Translations under genes and position numbers: made by a program
Part shown: piece by piece, positions 25,801 through 34,518 of the stretch
Layout: each line of letters begins with the position of its first letter
Numbering within the stretch: the stretch's first letter is position 1
The notes under the pieces: model-generated
What the model was told of the DNA's origin: nothing
What the model saw: only the letters and a program-made list of their open reading frames with translations
Database searches by the model: none
From: Catenuloplanes niger
Lineage (GTDB): Bacteria > Actinomycetota > Actinomycetes > Mycobacteriales > Micromonosporaceae
DNA: 64,000 nucleotides
NCBI RefSeq assembly: GCF_031458255.1
Contig: NZ_JAVDYC010000001.1
Span: 7,922,501-7,986,500 of the forward strand
Direction of reading: 5' to 3'

Positions 25801-25850
25801 TCGTCAACGTGGTTGACGAAAAAGTAAACCGGGTTGACGAACCTGTCAAC
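25801..25850. promoter_or_regulatory. MarR-type operator palindromes
   Basis: TCGTCAAC-GTG-GTTGACGA is a perfect 8-3-8 palindrome at 25801-25819, and a second pair, GTTGAC-GAACCT-GTCAAC, lies at 25833-25850. The first covers the start codon of the marR gene and the +1 site expected from TAGACT at 25796-25801. The second falls inside the coding region. Autorepression and control of the divergent CMD gene are inferred. Confidence 0.7.
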
Positions 25851-26300
25851 GGCTGGGAGCTGGCGCTGCTGCTCTTCGGCGGCTTCCGCACGCTCGTCGA
25901 CGCGCTGCACGCGGAGCTGGCCGCGCAGGGGCACCCGCACGCGCGCCCGGTGCACGGCTTCGCCATGCAGGCGATCGGCCGGCGCGGCGCCACCGGCACC
26001 GAGCTCGGCCGCCGCCTGGGCGTCTCCAAGCAGGCCGCCGGCAAGACCGTCGACCGCCTGATCGCCCTCGGGTACGCGGAACGCGCCGACGACCCGCACG
26101 ACGCCCGCCGCAAGATCGTCCGGCTGACCCCGCACGGCCTGGACTGCCTGGCCCGGTCCGCCCGCATCTTCGACACGCTGCGCGCCTCCTGGGCCGCGCG
26201 GCTCGGCCCGGACCGCGTCGCTGACCTCGAGTCCGCGCTGCGCACGGTCGTCCCGTCCGACGCGCTCCGCGTCGACGCACCCGGCTGGCTCGGCGCATGA
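25809..26300 (+). CDS. MarR-family transcriptional regulator
   Basis: About 163 residues with a winged-helix MarR core: TGTELGRRLGVSKQAAGKTVDRLIALGYAERADDPHDARRKIVRLT is interrupted here only for length, and its wing motif is DDPHDARRK. The GTG at 25809 is 7 nt after a -10-like TAGACT, so the transcript is probably leaderless. Its operator covers the start codon. Its stop overlaps the MptB-like gene start by 4 bp (ATGA). Confidence 0.85.
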   Translation: MVDEKVNRVDEPVNGWELALLLFGGFRTLVDALHAELAAQGHPHARPVHGFAMQAIGRRGATGTELGRRLGVSKQAAGKTVDRLIALGYAERADDPHDARRKIVRLTPHGLDCLARSARIFDTLRASWAARLGPDRVADLESALRTVVPSDALRVDAPGWLGA

Positions 26301-28144
26301 GGCCGCCGGACCGGCCACCGACACCGGGCGTCCCGGCACCGTCCACGCCGGATGTCTCGGGGCCGTCGGCTCCGGGTGTCCCGGGGGCGCCGAGCCCGGG
26401 TGTCCCGCTGCCCCCGCCGCCGGGTGTCCCGGGACCGGCGGGCGCCGGGAGCGCGGACGGCGGCGCGCGAGCGGTGCGGGTGCTCGGCTTCGTCTCCGCG
26501 CTGGCGCTGGCCGGCGGGGCCTGGTTCGCCGGTGCGCTGCCGGCCGGTCACCGCACCGGACCGGCCGGCCCGTACACCGCGGGTCTCGTCGTCTGCCTGC
26601 TCGGCCTGGCCGGGCTGATCGCCGCCTGGCTGCTGATCGCCCGCCGCCCACCGTCCCGCGGTCTGCTGCTCACCGGCGTGCTGTGGCAGCTGCCGGTGCT
26701 GTTCGCGCCGCCGCTCGGCTCCCGGGACGTCTACTCCTACGCCTGCCAGGGCTGGGTGTTCGCCGAGTCCCTGGACCCCTACGCGGTCTCGCCACGCGCC
26801 GCCGAATGCCCGTGGCTGCCCGGCGTGGCCACACTCTGGCAGGACGCGACGACACCGTACGGCCCGTTCGCGCTGCTGCTCTCCGGCGCTGCGGCGGCCT
26901 CCGGATCCTGGCTCGTCGCGCTGACCGTGCTGCGGCTGCTCGCGGTGGCCGGGCTGGCGCTGACCGCCCTCGGCGTGCACCGGCTCGCCCGGTCGTTCGG
27001 CCTCGACCCGCGCCGCGCCGTCTGGCTGGCGCTGCCCGCACCGCTGATCGCGGTGCACGCGACCAGCGGCGCCCACCACGACGCGCTGCTGGCCGGTCTG
27101 GTGGTGGCCGCGCTGGCCCTCGGACTGCGCGCGGGCCGCGCGCCGCTCCCCGCCGGCACCGCGTCCTACGCCCCGGGCATCACCGCCCCGGGCACCGCCG
27201 GTTCCTCCGGCGCCCTCGGTTCCTCTGAGGCCGCCGGTTCCGCTGGCGCCATCGGTCCCTCTGAGACCGCCGGTTCCTCCGGTGCCGCCGGTTCCCCTGA
27301 GGCCGCCGGTTCCGCGGCTGCCGCCGTTTTTACGAGTGCTGCTGGTCCGTCTGGCGCCGCGGGTTCCGCCGGTGCTGCCACCTCCGTGGGCGCCGCAGGT
27401 GCCACCGCTCATGCCGGTGCCGTTGGGCTCCGGCCGGCCGGGCCCGTCGCCGTCGCGGTCGTCGCCGGTGTGGCGCTCGGTCTCGCCGCCGCCATCAAGA
27501 TCACCGCGTTGGCCGCGCTGCCGTTCGTGCTGATCCTCGCCGCCCGCACGGCGCTCCGCCGTACCGTCGCGGTCGTCGCCGGCCTGGTCGGCTCCTTCGC
27601 CCTGGTCAGTCTCGTCTCCGGGCTCGGGCTGGGCTGGCTCGCCGCGCTCACCGAGTCGACCGGGCCGAAGCAGTGGACCTCGATCCCGACCGGCGTCGGG
27701 ATGGCCGCCGGCTACCTGCTGCGCCCCCTCGGCCTCGAGGCCCACGAGGACACCGCGCTCGCGGTCGCCCGCCTCGCGGGTCTCGTCGCGCTCGCGGTGA
27801 TCGCGACGAGCTGTCTGTGGACCGCCTGGCGGCGCCGCGCCGATCCGCGTGCGGTCGTCCTGCGCGCCGGATACGTGCTGCTCGCGCTGGTCCTGCTCGG
27901 CCCGGTCGCCTACCCCTGGTATTTCCTGACCCCGGTCCCGGTGCTCGCCGCCGCGCTGGTCACCGACCGGCACCTGCGCCGGCTCGCGCTCGGTGCCGCC
28001 CTCGCCGCGCTGCTGGTCCTCCCGGACGGCCTCGGCATCCCGTCCCAGACCAAGGCCCCGGGGGCGATCGCGGACCTGGTGCTGGTCATCGCGGCCGCGG
28101 TCGTCGCGATCCGCCGCCGTGCGTCCGGGACGCGGCACGGCTGA
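26297..28144 (+). CDS. MptB-like polyprenol-phosphomannose mannosyltransferase
   Basis: About 615 residues, a multi-span GT-C enzyme. A Pro/Gly-rich N-terminal tail of 60 residues precedes the membrane core. SRDVYSYACQGWVF matches the GT-C catalytic loop segment, with acidic DVYSY after the first helices, and TPYGPFALLL follows. C-terminal helices include YPWYFLTPVPVLAAAL. MptB enzymes extend alpha-1,6-mannan in cell-envelope lipomannan. A low-complexity Gly/Ser/Ala insert of about 85 residues (roughly 291-375) sits in a loop between helices. It is coupled to marR, although a functional link is not evident. Confidence 0.8.
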   Translation: MRPPDRPPTPGVPAPSTPDVSGPSAPGVPGAPSPGVPLPPPPGVPGPAGAGSADGGARAVRVLGFVSALALAGGAWFAGALPAGHRTGPAGPYTAGLVVCLLGLAGLIAAWLLIARRPPSRGLLLTGVLWQLPVLFAPPLGSRDVYSYACQGWVFAESLDPYAVSPRAAECPWLPGVATLWQDATTPYGPFALLLSGAAAASGSWLVALTVLRLLAVAGLALTALGVHRLARSFGLDPRRAVWLALPAPLIAVHATSGAHHDALLAGLVVAALALGLRAGRAPLPAGTASYAPGITAPGTAGSSGALGSSEAAGSAGAIGPSETAGSSGAAGSPEAAGSAAAAVFTSAAGPSGAAGSAGAATSVGAAGATAHAGAVGLRPAGPVAVAVVAGVALGLAAAIKITALAALPFVLILAARTALRRTVAVVAGLVGSFALVSLVSGLGLGWLAALTESTGPKQWTSIPTGVGMAAGYLLRPLGLEAHEDTALAVARLAGLVALAVIATSCLWTAWRRRADPRAVVLRAGYVLLALVLLGPVAYPWYFLTPVPVLAAALVTDRHLRRLALGAALAALLVLPDGLGIPSQTKAPGAIADLVLVIAAAVVAIRRRASGTRHG

Positions 28145-28220
28145 CGCGCGGCACGGCTGACGCGCGGTGCGGCGTGCGGTGCGGCTGGCGTGCGGTGCGG
28201 CTGGCGTGCGGTGCGGCTGA
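28131..28220. repeat. 16-bp tandem repeats copying the MptB gene end
   Basis: Period-16 units of type CGTGCGGTGCGGCTGG are at 28173, 28189 and 28205, preceded by CGCGCGGCACGGCTGA at 28145 and a 12-bp partial copy at 28161. The first unit is the last codons and TGA of the MptB-like gene (CGGCACGGCTGA), so the array copies the gene 3' end into the spacer. Confidence 0.85.
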
Positions 28221-28301
28221 CGCGCCGCAGGTGTCGAGCACGTGGGCCTGCCGCGGTGTCACCCGCCCGCGTGCGTCCCGGCCGGACGTGCTGCCGGCGG
28301 G

Positions 28302-29015
28302 TCAGCTCCGCAGCAGGCGGGTGGCGAACACCTCGGCGTCCGTGCCGAGCGCCTCCCGGACCGCGTCCGCGCCGCCGTTCACCCGCCGCGCCACGTCGAC
28401 CCGGGTGAACTGGGCCGGCCACAGGTGGTCCACCAGCGTGCCGCCGGTGAACTGCGGCGACATCGCGGTGTGCGTCTCCTGGGTGAGCAGGAACGTGCCG
28501 GGGCAGTGCACCGCCTCGGTGGCCAGCACCTCGCCCGCGCTCACGCCGTCCCGGCACTCGATCCGGCGCGCGCCGGCGAGCGTGTAACCGTAGGTCGCCG
28601 CGACGAGCGCGCCGGTCACGGTGAGCGTGCCGAGCACCACGACCCGGGCCTTGCGCCGCAGCACCAGGTTGCCGGCCACGGTCACGTCGCCGGGCCAGAC
28701 CCGCATCGCGCCCTTGTCCAGCACCACCGGCCCGGTCAGTGACAGCGGCGGGCCGGGCGGGACGGCCGCGGTGAGCACGCGCAGCATGGCCCAGCGCAGC
28801 GGCAGGTGGGCGCTGCTCCACTCCTTGAACGCCGGCACCTCGGACAGGTCGTCCGGGATCTCCTCGAACGACCTGTCCAGTGCGTCGGTGCCGGCGCGGG
28901 CGAACGGTGTCTCCCGTGCGAGCGTCTCCCGGAGTGACCGCCAGACGTCCAGCACCCGCGCCCTGTCCAGCGGAACCGCCGCCTCCGGCCACTCCGTCCC
29001 CGTGTCAACGCCCAC
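28302..29015 (-). CDS. Uncharacterised protein with a beta-solenoid-like core
   Basis: About 237 residues and no recognised family. The N-terminal 80 residues look helical. The middle, LSLTGPVVLDKGAMRVWPGDVTVAGNLVLRRKARVVVLGTLTVTGALVAA when read in pieces, has short repeating strands with Gly-Thr turns, as in bactofilin or polymer-forming proteins. That resemblance is only visual. GTG start, with TACGAT ending 6 nt upstream, suggests a leaderless mRNA. No signal peptide. Confidence 0.6.
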   Translation of the reverse strand: MGVDTGTEWPEAAVPLDRARVLDVWRSLRETLARETPFARAGTDALDRSFEEIPDDLSEVPAFKEWSSAHLPLRWAMLRVLTAAVPPGPPLSLTGPVVLDKGAMRVWPGDVTVAGNLVLRRKARVVVLGTLTVTGALVAATYGYTLAGARRIECRDGVSAGEVLATEAVHCPGTFLLTQETHTAMSPQFTGGTLVDHLWPAQFTRVDVARRVNGGADAVREALGTDAEVFATRLLRS

Positions 29016-29050
29016 CGGCGCATCGTAGCCCGATTGGTGGAGAAATAGAC

Positions 29051-29410
29051 CTAATTCACGCAGAGGCAGAACGGGTGCCCGGCCGGGTCGAGGAACACCC
29101 GGAACGTGGTGCCGGGCTGGTGCTCGTGCTTCACCGCGCCCAGCTCGATCACGGCGGCCTCGGCCGTGTCGAGGTCGTCCACGATCACGTCGAAGTGCAT
29201 CTGCTGCGGCTTCTCCTGACCGGGCCAGACCGGCGGCGCGAAGTTGTCCACCCGCTGGAAGTTGATGCAGGCGCCGTAGTCCGCGCGGATCTCGGCCCAG
29301 TCCGGATCGGAGTCGTCGATCTTCCAGTCCAGCATCGTGCCGTAGAACCGGGCGAGCGCGGCCGGGTCCGGACAGTCGAGCGCGATGCTGGGGTTGCGTG
29401 CGATAGCCAT
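29051..29410 (-). CDS. Single-domain VOC family protein
   Basis: A 119-residue glyoxalase-fold protein. IALDCPDPAALARFYGTMLDW is the first strand-helix unit, MHFDVIVDDLDTAEAAVIELGA the second, and VFLDPAGHPFCLCV the terminal signature. The substrate is unknown. TAGCGT ends 6 nt before the ATG, so it may be leaderless. Confidence 0.85.
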   Translation of the reverse strand: MAIARNPSIALDCPDPAALARFYGTMLDWKIDDSDPDWAEIRADYGACINFQRVDNFAPPVWPGQEKPQQMHFDVIVDDLDTAEAAVIELGAVKHEHQPGTTFRVFLDPAGHPFCLCVN

Positions 29411-29464
29411 GCCATCACGCTAGAACCGATTCCCGACAGCCGTTGACGGGTTTGTCGAACGGGA

Positions 29465-30508
29465 TCAGGCCGGGTTCCGGTGACCGGGCAGCAGGTCGAT
29501 GATCGAGCTCGACCGCAGCGCGGCACTGTTCGTACCCGCGTGGTGTGACATGCCCTGGACCAGCTCGTCGAGCGCGGCCCAGGCGTCGTGGCGCGGCGCC
29601 CAGCCCAGCTCCGTCGCGGCCCGCCCGGCGTCCAGCAGCGGCACGCCCACGGCCAGGTCCAGCCAGCCCGCGTCGGTCGGCTGCAGCCGCGCCCGCCAGG
29701 TGGCCGCGGCCAGCCCGCGCAACACCGCCAACGGCACCGGCACGGTACGCCCGTGGAAGTGATGGGCCAGCCCGGCCGGTTCCAGCACCGGATCGGCCAC
29801 GATGTTGAACGCGCCGGACACGTCCGCCCGGATCGCCCGCAGGTACGCGTCCGCGACGTCGTCCGCGTGCACCGCCTGCACGCGCAGCCGTGGGTGGTCC
29901 GGGATCAGCGGCACGCGCCGGAACCGCAGCAGCGACACCGGCAGCAGCGGCCCGAGGAACAGCCGTGCGATCCCGGAACCCGCGTCGTGCTGGAAGATCA
30001 GTCCGGGTCGCAGCAGCACCACCCGCGGCCCGTCCGCCGCCCGCAGCAGCGCCTCCGCCGCCACCTTGTCCTGGCTGTAGCTCGACGTCGGGATGCCGGT
30101 CGCCGGATGCGACTCGTCCACCGCGTGGTCCTTCGGCCCCTCGCCGTAGACGCCGACCGACGACGCGTGCGCGAGCACCGGCACGCCCGCGCGGCGCACC
30201 GCGTCCAGCACGTGCCGGGTCCCGCCGACGTTGGTCCGCCGCAGCTGCTCGCGGTCGTGGCTCGGCTGGATCTGCCACGCCAGGTGGATCACCGCGTCCA
30301 CCCCGGCCAGCCATCCGGCCAGCGGTTCCACCACGGCCGGATCGCCGAGGTCGGCCGCGTGCCAGCGCACCCCGTCGTAGGGCGCGCCCGCGCCGAGCGG
30401 CGGCACCCGCCGCGCCACCCCGATGATCTCGATGTCCGGCTCCGCGCTCAGCCGCCGCAGCACCGCCGTACCCACGTTCCCGGTCGCGCCGGTGACAAGA
30501 ATCCGCAT
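29465..30508 (-). CDS. NAD-dependent epimerase/dehydratase (extended SDR)
   Basis: About 347 residues. MRILVTGATGNVGTAVLRRL carries the GxxGxxG cofactor motif. HASSVGVYGEGPKDH and a SYSQDKVAAE segment give the Ser and Y-x3-K catalytic residues (YSQDK). IRPxLIFQ-like VVLLRPGLIFQ follows. Substrate likely a nucleotide sugar or a terpenoid-type ketone; it cannot be decided. Conserved length. It stands alone, with about 150 bp of apparently non-coding sequence upstream to the BTAD regulator. Confidence 0.85.
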   Translation of the reverse strand: MRILVTGATGNVGTAVLRRLSAEPDIEIIGVARRVPPLGAGAPYDGVRWHAADLGDPAVVEPLAGWLAGVDAVIHLAWQIQPSHDREQLRRTNVGGTRHVLDAVRRAGVPVLAHASSVGVYGEGPKDHAVDESHPATGIPTSSYSQDKVAAEALLRAADGPRVVLLRPGLIFQHDAGSGIARLFLGPLLPVSLLRFRRVPLIPDHPRLRVQAVHADDVADAYLRAIRADVSGAFNIVADPVLEPAGLAHHFHGRTVPVPLAVLRGLAAATWRARLQPTDAGWLDLAVGVPLLDAGRAATELGWAPRHDAWAALDELVQGMSHHAGTNSAALRSSSIIDLLPGHRNPA

Positions 30509-30657
30509 GACCAGCCGTTTACCCCGCCACACCGAAACCATCCAGCGGTACGGCGCCGGAGCCGCCCGGATCCGCCCGCACTCCCACGTTCCGCGGCTCC
30601 ACCCCGGGCGGCACCCGGCCGGGCGGCGTCGCCGCCGGTCCCCGGCGCCCGCCGCGG

Positions 30658-31470
30658 TCAGGCGGCCCCGCAGCGGTGGGCCTCCGGCACCCGCATGCGC
30701 GTGGACCGCCGCGGTCCCGGCACGTCCGGCGGTGGGCGCAGCAGCGAGTCGTGCAGGCCGCGCAACTCCGGTCCGGGCCGGACGCCGAACTCGTCGGCCA
30801 GCCGGCGCCGGTGCCGGTCGCACTCGCGCAGCGCGTCCGCCGGCCGGCCGGTCACGATCAGTGCCCGGACCAGCGCCGAGGTCAGCGCCTCCACGTCCGG
30901 GTGGTCGGCGGCCGGGCCGCGCAACCCGGCGAGCACGTCCGCGGCGGACCCGGTCCGCGTCTCCACCTCGGCCCACGCCACCAGCGTGTCCAGGCACTCC
31001 CGGTGCAGCAGCTCGCGGGTGCGGACGGCCCAGTCGCCGGGCACGCCGGTGAGCGGTTCGCCGCCGGGCAGCGCGACCGCGCGGCGCAGCCCGGCCAGCC
31101 GTTCCCCGGTGCCCCGGTCCCGGTCGCGCGCCTGCCGGACCAGGCGGCGCATCAGGTGCAGGTCGACGCGGTCCGGGTCGACGTCGAGCCGGTAGCCGCC
31201 GGGCTGCCGCACGATCCGCGGCGGCTCCGGCCAGTCCACGTGCGAGATCACCCGGCGCAGCCGGGTCAGGTGGGTGCGCAGCGTCTCCGCCGCCTTCGCG
31301 GGTGGGTCGTCGCCCCAGACGCGGTCGACCAGCGTGTTCCGGCCGACCACCGTGCCCGCGTCGACCAGCAGCGCGGCCAGGACCGCCCGCCGCCGCGGCT
31401 CACCGACCGCGACCGGTTGCGTTCCGTTGTCGATCTCCACCGGCCCGAGCAGCCGGAATCCCGCGACCAT
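30658..31470 (-). CDS. SARP-like BTAD-domain transcriptional regulator
   Basis: A 270-residue protein with an OmpR-type winged helix at the N-terminus (FRLLGPVEI and RRRAVLAALLVDAGTVVGRNTLVDRVWG in part), followed by the all-helical BTAD domain from about residue 100 (VDLHLMRRLVRQARD, LRECDRHRRRLADEFGVRPGPELRGLH). This is the domain pair of SARP activators, which switch on secondary-metabolite genes. It has no ATPase extension. It is divergent from the repeat-peptide gene, with a spacer of 131 bp, which makes that gene the natural candidate target. Confidence 0.88.
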   Translation of the reverse strand: MVAGFRLLGPVEIDNGTQPVAVGEPRRRAVLAALLVDAGTVVGRNTLVDRVWGDDPPAKAAETLRTHLTRLRRVISHVDWPEPPRIVRQPGGYRLDVDPDRVDLHLMRRLVRQARDRDRGTGERLAGLRRAVALPGGEPLTGVPGDWAVRTRELLHRECLDTLVAWAEVETRTGSAADVLAGLRGPAADHPDVEALTSALVRALIVTGRPADALRECDRHRRRLADEFGVRPGPELRGLHDSLLRPPPDVPGPRRSTRMRVPEAHRCGAA

Positions 31471-31601
31471 GATCGCCCCCCGATGCGGTCGTGCCCCCTG
31501 CGAGCCACAACGCTTTCGTCAGCCCTCAGGTTGCATACTCGCTCGGCACCGGGCCGGTCGGCCACGGGGGCGGCCACGACCGGTGCACCGAAGGAGGAGA
31601 G

Positions 31602-31982
31602 ATGACCCGGAACATTCGGATGACCGCCGGGCTGGCGGCCGTGCTGGTACCGGCGGCCGCCCTGCTCGCCGTCGGCACGTTCCTGACCGGTTCGTACCAC
31701 GACCTCGGTGTGGTCCTGGCCGGCACGCACTGGGACGGCGTGATCCCGGCCGTGCTGGCCGGCACGCACTGGGACGGCCTGGTCCCGGCCGTGCTGGCCG
31801 GCACGCACTGGGACGGCCTGGTCCCGGCCGTGCTGACCGGCACCAACTGGGACGCGCTGATCCCGCTGTCGCGCGGCGGCGGGCAGACGCTCGCGCCCGG
31901 CCTCGCCGACATCAGCTGGGGCGCCCTCGGCGGCAAGGACTGGACGGCCGCCGGCCTCGCCGGCCTCCACGAGGCCCGGTAG
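31602..31982 (+). CDS. Small membrane-anchored repeat peptide
   Basis: A 126-residue protein with no family I know. Residues 8-27 form one hydrophobic segment, a signal anchor. Residues 38-89 are four 13-residue repeats of VLAGTHWDGLVPA type, the fourth being VLTGTNWDALIPL. A degenerate copy (FLTGSYHD) comes before them. The tail contains ISWGALGGKDW. AAGGAGGAG precedes the ATG by 3 nt. The gene is divergent from a SARP-like regulator. It could be a cell-surface or secreted factor, or a precursor of a modified peptide. Only loosely, the Thr-x2-Asp ... Pro-Ala spacing recalls AfsS-type repeats; I do not claim homology. Confidence 0.7.
   Translation: MTRNIRMTAGLAAVLVPAAALLAVGTFLTGSYHDLGVVLAGTHWDGVIPAVLAGTHWDGLVPAVLAGTHWDGLVPAVLTGTNWDALIPLSRGGGQTLAPGLADISWGALGGKDWTAAGLAGLHEAR
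31713..31868 (+). repeat. Four 39-bp in-frame tandem repeats
   Basis: Units of 39 bp starting at 31713, 31752, 31791 and 31830 encode the VLAGTHWDG-type repeats. The middle copies are almost identical at DNA level (ACGCACTGGGACGGCCTGGT), which points to recent duplication. Confidence 0.9.
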
Positions 31983-32047
31983 TCACGAACCGGCGGTGGC
32001 GGCCACGATCCCGCGCGTGGCCGCCACCGCCGTCGTACCGTCGTGGG

Positions 32048-32686
32048 TCAGGACTCCCGGGCCGGTTCGCGCAGCGACGCGGCGGAGTTGACCCAGGCCA
32101 GGATCAGCGCGCAGCCCGGCAGCGTGGCCAGGCCCAGGACCGGCGCCTGGTTGACCGCCACCGCGGCCGCGGCCAGCACCAGCAGCGTCAGGCCGCTCAG
32201 CCACCACCGCCGCACCGCCGCGTAGGCCGCGGTCAGCAGGCCGGGCCACAGCCGGGTGCCCGGCCGCAGCGGCAGCAGCGCCAGCGAGACCACGCCCGCG
32301 GCCGTGACCAGCACGGCCAGCACCACGAACAGCGGCACCAGGTACGCGCCGGCCGGGTGGTCGTGCAGCGCCACCACGTCCGCGACGAGCACGCCGAGCA
32401 GCGCGGTGGTGAGCGCGCCGCGCAGCAGTGCCGGCCGGAGGAACCGGCGGTACGCGGCCACGTAGGACGTCTCTCCGTGCAGGTAGCCGAACGCGGCCGC
32501 GACCGACGGCCCGACGCTCAGGGTCAGGGTCGCGAAGAACAGCGGGTACGCCGTGGGCTCCGCGACGATCGCGAGCGCGGCCAGCAGCGGCAGGTTCGCC
32601 ACCGCGAGCGCCAGGTTCAGCACCAGCGCCCGGTGCAGGAACGACCAGACCGTCTCCCAGGTGCCGTACGAAACGTTGATCATCAT
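32048..32686 (-). CDS. YesL-like (DUF624) membrane protein
   Basis: About 212 residues with five or six predicted membrane segments. The start MINVSYGTWETVWSFLHRALVLN and the later RPALLRGALTTALLGVLVADVV match the YesL/DUF624 pattern, found at the end of many carbohydrate ABC-importer operons. Its ATG overlaps the permease stop (ATGA), so it is the last gene of that operon. Precise role in uptake is not known. Confidence 0.8.
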   Translation of the reverse strand: MMINVSYGTWETVWSFLHRALVLNLALAVANLPLLAALAIVAEPTAYPLFFATLTLSVGPSVAAAFGYLHGETSYVAAYRRFLRPALLRGALTTALLGVLVADVVALHDHPAGAYLVPLFVVLAVLVTAAGVVSLALLPLRPGTRLWPGLLTAAYAAVRRWWLSGLTLLVLAAAAVAVNQAPVLGLATLPGCALILAWVNSAASLREPARES

Positions 32687-33558
32687 TTCAGCCCCGAGGT
32701 CGCGATGCCCTGCACGAAGTAGCGCTGGCCCAGCAGGAACACCGTCAGGATCGGCACCACCGAGATCACCGAGCCCGTCATGATCATGGCGTACTCCGCG
32801 TCGTAGAGGCCGACGAACGCGCGCAGGCCGATCTGCACCGTCCACAGGTCGTTGCTGGTCAGGTAGATGAACGGGCCCATGTAGTCGTTCCAGGTGTTCA
32901 CGAACGTGAGCAGCGCCAGCGACGCGAGCGCGGGTTTGGACAGCGGCAGGATCACCCGTGCCCAGATGCCGTACTCGGAGAGCCCGTCCAGCCGCGCGGC
33001 CTCGCTCAGCTCGTCCGGGATGGTCAGGTAGTACTGCCGCATCAGGAACACGCCGAACGCGCCGAACGCCTGCAGCAGGATCAGCGACAGGTGCGTGTCC
33101 ACCAGGCCGAGCTTCTGCATGATGATGTACTGCGGCACCATGTACGCCTGCCACGGCACCGCGATCGTGGCGATGTAGGCCAGGAACAGCGCGTCCCGGC
33201 CGGGGAACCGGACCTTCGCGAAGCCGTACGCGGCGAAGCTGCCGGTCAGCACCTGCATCACCGTGACCGAGACGCTGAGCAGCATCGAGTTGCCGAGGTA
33301 GGTCCACAGCGGGATCCGGTCCCAGATCTCGGCGAAGTTCTCGACGCGGAACTCGGCCGGGATCCACTGGATCGGGACCGTGAACACCTCGTTGTTCTGC
33401 TTCAGCGACGACGAGACCATCCAGGCGAACGGGATCATCACCAGCAGCGACAACGCGATCAGCAGCGCATAGCCGAGGATCTTCCCGGCCGTACCGCCGC
33501 GGGGTTTCGCCGGTGGGGTGGTGACCACCGCCGGTGGCGTCTCGAGCAGCGTGGTCAT
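32683..33558 (-). CDS. Carbohydrate ABC transporter permease (MalG type)
   Basis: A 291-residue inner-membrane permease with six spans. The EAA loop, near residue 190, is ELSEAARLDGLSEYGIWARVILPLSKPALAS in part, the docking site for the ATPase. The start overlaps the upstream permease stop by 4 bp. A shared ATPase (MsiK-type) is presumed, as no ATPase gene is in the operon. Confidence 0.94.
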   Translation of the reverse strand: MTTLLETPPAVVTTPPAKPRGGTAGKILGYALLIALSLLVMIPFAWMVSSSLKQNNEVFTVPIQWIPAEFRVENFAEIWDRIPLWTYLGNSMLLSVSVTVMQVLTGSFAAYGFAKVRFPGRDALFLAYIATIAVPWQAYMVPQYIIMQKLGLVDTHLSLILLQAFGAFGVFLMRQYYLTIPDELSEAARLDGLSEYGIWARVILPLSKPALASLALLTFVNTWNDYMGPFIYLTSNDLWTVQIGLRAFVGLYDAEYAMIMTGSVISVVPILTVFLLGQRYFVQGIATSGLK

Positions 33559-34454
33559 CGCTCACTCCTCTGCTGGAGGCGGAACTGGATCAGCGTGACC
33601 AGCAGGACGATCACGAACAGCACCATCGAGATCGCGGACGAGTAGCCGAAGCGCCCCTGCGTGATGCCCTCCCGGAAGATCAGCTGGGACAGCACCAGCG
33701 TGGACCGGCCGGGCCCGCCCTCCGTCATCACCTGCACCAGGTCGAAGACCTTGAAACTGGAGATGGTCAGCATGATCACCACGAAGAACGTGGTCGGCCG
33801 CAGCGACGGCAGCGTGATGTGCCGGAACCGGGCCCAGCGGCCGGCGCCGTCCACCTTCGCGGCCTCGTACAGCTCCTGCGGAATGGTCTGCAGGCCGGCC
33901 AGGTAGAGCACCATGTAGTAGCCCATGTCCCGCCACACGCTGGTCAGGATCACCGCGGGCATGGCCCAGTCGGACGACGTGGTCCAGCCGGGCGGGTTGT
34001 CCACCCCGATGCCGCGCAGGAACTGGTTGACCGGGCCGAGGTCCGGGCTGAACAGCATGTTCCACACCACCGCGACCGCGACCAGCGACGTCACGTACGG
34101 GAAGAACAGCGCGGTCCGGAACAGCCCGACGCCGCGCAGCGGCCGGTTCAGCAGCATCGCGAAGCCGAGCGCCGCGACCAGCGTCAGCGGGATGTGCCCG
34201 ATCGCGTAGTAGCAGGTGTTCCACAGCGCCACCCAGAACGTGGAGTTGTTCCACATCCGTGTGAAGTTGGCCAGCCCGACCCACTCCGGCGTGCTGTAGG
34301 AGTCCCACTCCATGAAGGACAGGGCGAGCGCGGCGACGACCGGGACGAGCGTCAGCGCCGCGAAGCCGAGGAAGTTCGGCAGGATGAAGCTCCAGCCGAT
34401 CAGGGTGGTGCGGCGGCGTGTCTTCGGCGCGGCCGTCCGGGTCATGATCGCCAC
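33555..34454 (-). CDS. Carbohydrate ABC transporter permease (MalF type)
   Basis: About 299 residues with six predicted spans. The EAA loop is ELYEAAKVDGAGRWARFRHITLP, written as two pieces: ELYEAAKVDGAG and RFRHITLP. The start is GTG at 34454, or ATG at 34445, both after GGAGGGGAG. It forms a heterodimer with the next permease. Confidence 0.93.
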   Translation of the reverse strand: MAIMTRTAAPKTRRRTTLIGWSFILPNFLGFAALTLVPVVAALALSFMEWDSYSTPEWVGLANFTRMWNNSTFWVALWNTCYYAIGHIPLTLVAALGFAMLLNRPLRGVGLFRTALFFPYVTSLVAVAVVWNMLFSPDLGPVNQFLRGIGVDNPPGWTTSSDWAMPAVILTSVWRDMGYYMVLYLAGLQTIPQELYEAAKVDGAGRWARFRHITLPSLRPTTFFVVIMLTISSFKVFDLVQVMTEGGPGRSTLVLSQLIFREGITQGRFGYSSAISMVLFVIVLLVTLIQFRLQQRSER

Positions 34455-34518
34455 GTGGTCTCCCCTCCGCGGTGCGGGGCCGGCCGTGGCGCGGCCGGCC
34501 CCGCACGGTGTCCTGCGG

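Noticed and set aside
25250-28138. 962-residue minus-strand ORF opposite the MptB-like gene
   Set aside because: Outside the CMD domain at its 3' end it is Gly/Arg/Gln mirror sequence; the real gene starts at the GTG at 25786.
28302-29015. A pentapeptide-repeat or bactofilin assignment for the unknown protein
   Set aside because: Only a visual strand-turn pattern; no diagnostic motif, so left as unknown.
31602-31982. Homology to AfsS
   Set aside because: Spacing of Thr, Asp and Pro-Ala is similar but the His and sequence register differ; not enough for a call.
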